A DNA stretch of 6,313 bases from Alphaproteobacteria bacterium (lineage in GTDB: Bacteria; Pseudomonadota; Alphaproteobacteria; Micropepsales; Micropepsaceae): the NCBI GenBank assembly GCA_028869725.1, contig JAGWRJ010000947.1, forward strand, positions 1 through 6,313. Direction: 5' to 3'. The position numbers and the translations under genes were made by a program. Shown here piece by piece: positions 5,659-6,313 of this stretch (position 1 is the first letter of the stretch; every line of letters begins with the position of its first letter). The notes beneath the pieces were generated by a model. That model worked only from the letters and a program-made list of their open reading frames with translations, did not search any database and had not been told where the DNA came from.

Positions 5659-6131
5659 GTCGCAACAGGCTCGCGAACGAGCTCCTTTTCATAAAAAACG
5701 GACCAAGATGAGGCTGGGTAATCGAGCACGGGCGGACAGCGGTTAAAACCGGAACGCTCGTAGACGCGCCATGCCGCCGGATGTCGATCCCCGGTCTCCA
5801 ACACCAGCCGGCGCAATCCTTCCCTCCGGGCGAGGGCTTCGATCTGCATCAGAATGCGGCCACCGATACCGCGCCCCTGGCAGGCAGGCCGCGTGTACAT
5901 GCGCTTGACCTCGCCGATCTGCCCATGACGCCGCAAGGCGCCCAGACCAACCGCCTGCCCCGCGATCCGCGCCACAAAGACAGTGGTATCCGACTGCGCC
6001 ATCTCCTCGACAGTCATATGGTAGCAATGCTCCGGCGGGGTAAGCGCCAAAAGTACGTCGTTCAACTCGCAGACCAGAGCTCGAACCTCATCAGACACGG
6101 GGGTTTCAGAGGTGATCGTCTCCTCACCCAT
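5655..6131 (-). CDS. GNAT-family N-acetyltransferase within the gat operon
   Basis: This protein of 158 residues would transfer acetyl from acetyl-CoA to an unknown amine. The GNAT fold is seen from about residue 50: strand TTVFVARIAGQAVGLGAL, then EVKRMYTRP, the CoA pyrophosphate loop QGRGIG (85-90), the helix ILMQIEALARREG, strand LRRLVLETG and the closing AWRVYERSGF. FYEKEL near the C-terminus is also common in small soluble GNATs. There is no signal peptide or membrane segment, so it is cytoplasmic. The start at 6131 is 2 bases after the gatC stop, with GGTGG 7 bases ahead inside the gatC end. The stop overlaps gatA. A GNAT at this place is not part of the usual gatCAB set. The substrate cannot be told from the sequence; proteins, small amines, antibiotics or aminoacyl-tRNA-related molecules are all possible. 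Confidence 0.92.
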   Translation of the reverse strand: MGEETITSETPVSDEVRALVCELNDVLLALTPPEHCYHMTVEEMAQSDTTVFVARIAGQAVGLGALRRHGQIGEVKRMYTRPACQGRGIGGRILMQIEALARREGLRRLVLETGDRHPAAWRVYERSGFNRCPPVLDYPASSWSVFYEKELVREPVAT

Positions 6132-6133
6132 GG

Positions 6134-6313
6134 CTATTCCACCACCTTCGGAACCACATAGAAATGATCTTCGACAAAGGGCGCATTCGCGGTGACAGCA
6201 ACCGCATCCCCGCCTGCGGTGACCTCGTCGTCCCGCATCTTCAGACGCTGGGCGACGACTGAGGTCAGCGGCGCCACGTCCTGAACATCTACTGTCTGGA
6301 GTTGCTCCACCCA
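6134..6313 (-). CDS. gatC: Asp-tRNA(Asn)/Glu-tRNA(Gln) amidotransferase subunit C (5' partial)
   Basis: GatC is the small subunit that wraps around the GatA-GatB interface and stabilises the complex. Only the last 59 codons and the stop TAG (6136-6134) are in the window. The start lies beyond base 6313, by roughly 35 residues if the protein has the family's usual length of about 95. Translated by hand, the visible part begins WVEQLQTVDVQDVAPLTSVV and closes with ANAPFVEDHFYVVPKVVE; the VPKVVE ending is the hallmark of GatC. It is the first gat gene seen, so the operon promoter should lie outside the window. Confidence 0.95.
   Translation of the reverse strand, partial: WVEQLQTVDVQDVAPLTSVVAQRLKMRDDEVTAGGDAVAVTANAPFVEDHFYVVPKVVE

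Overview
The window looks like chromosomal DNA of a GC-rich alphaproteobacterium. Three things point that way: the form of GatB/GatA/GatC, a small single-repeat Sel1 protein of a type I know from that class, and a Slt-type transglycosylase with a helical domain ahead of the catalytic domain. The assignment rests on remembered family resemblance; no search was run. I saw no tRNA, rRNA, insertion sequence, CRISPR array or phage gene.

Layout. On the + strand, 1-1347 is the 3' part of a soluble lytic transglycosylase gene that runs in from outside the window. All other genes lie on the - strand. In their direction of transcription, from right to left, they are: the end of gatC (6313-6134), a GNAT acetyltransferase (6131-5655), gatA (5658-4177), gatB (4180-2699), a Lys/Arg/Ala-rich histone H1-like protein (2470-2120) and a Sel1-repeat protein (1605-1336). 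The Sel1 gene meets the transglycosylase gene tail to tail with a 12-base overlap.

The gat genes form one tight operon: gatC and the GNAT gene are 2 bases apart, and GNAT/gatA and gatA/gatB each share an ATGA stop/start overlap. GatCAB is the amidotransferase that converts Glu-tRNA(Gln), and in many species Asp-tRNA(Asn), to the amidated form. The embedded acetyltransferase is the unusual member and should be translated coupled to GatA.

Two stretches lack convincing genes. 1606-2119 (514 bases) holds a direct-repeat pair upstream of the Sel1 gene, several hairpins, a + strand terminator-like hairpin ending in six T at 2036, and a strong inverted repeat (2045-2097) just past the histone-like gene. 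The best explanation I can offer is an undescribed structured + strand RNA ending near 2036, but this is tentative. 2471-2698 holds the leader of the histone-like gene, with repeated motifs, and a very GC-rich palindrome cluster just after gatB.
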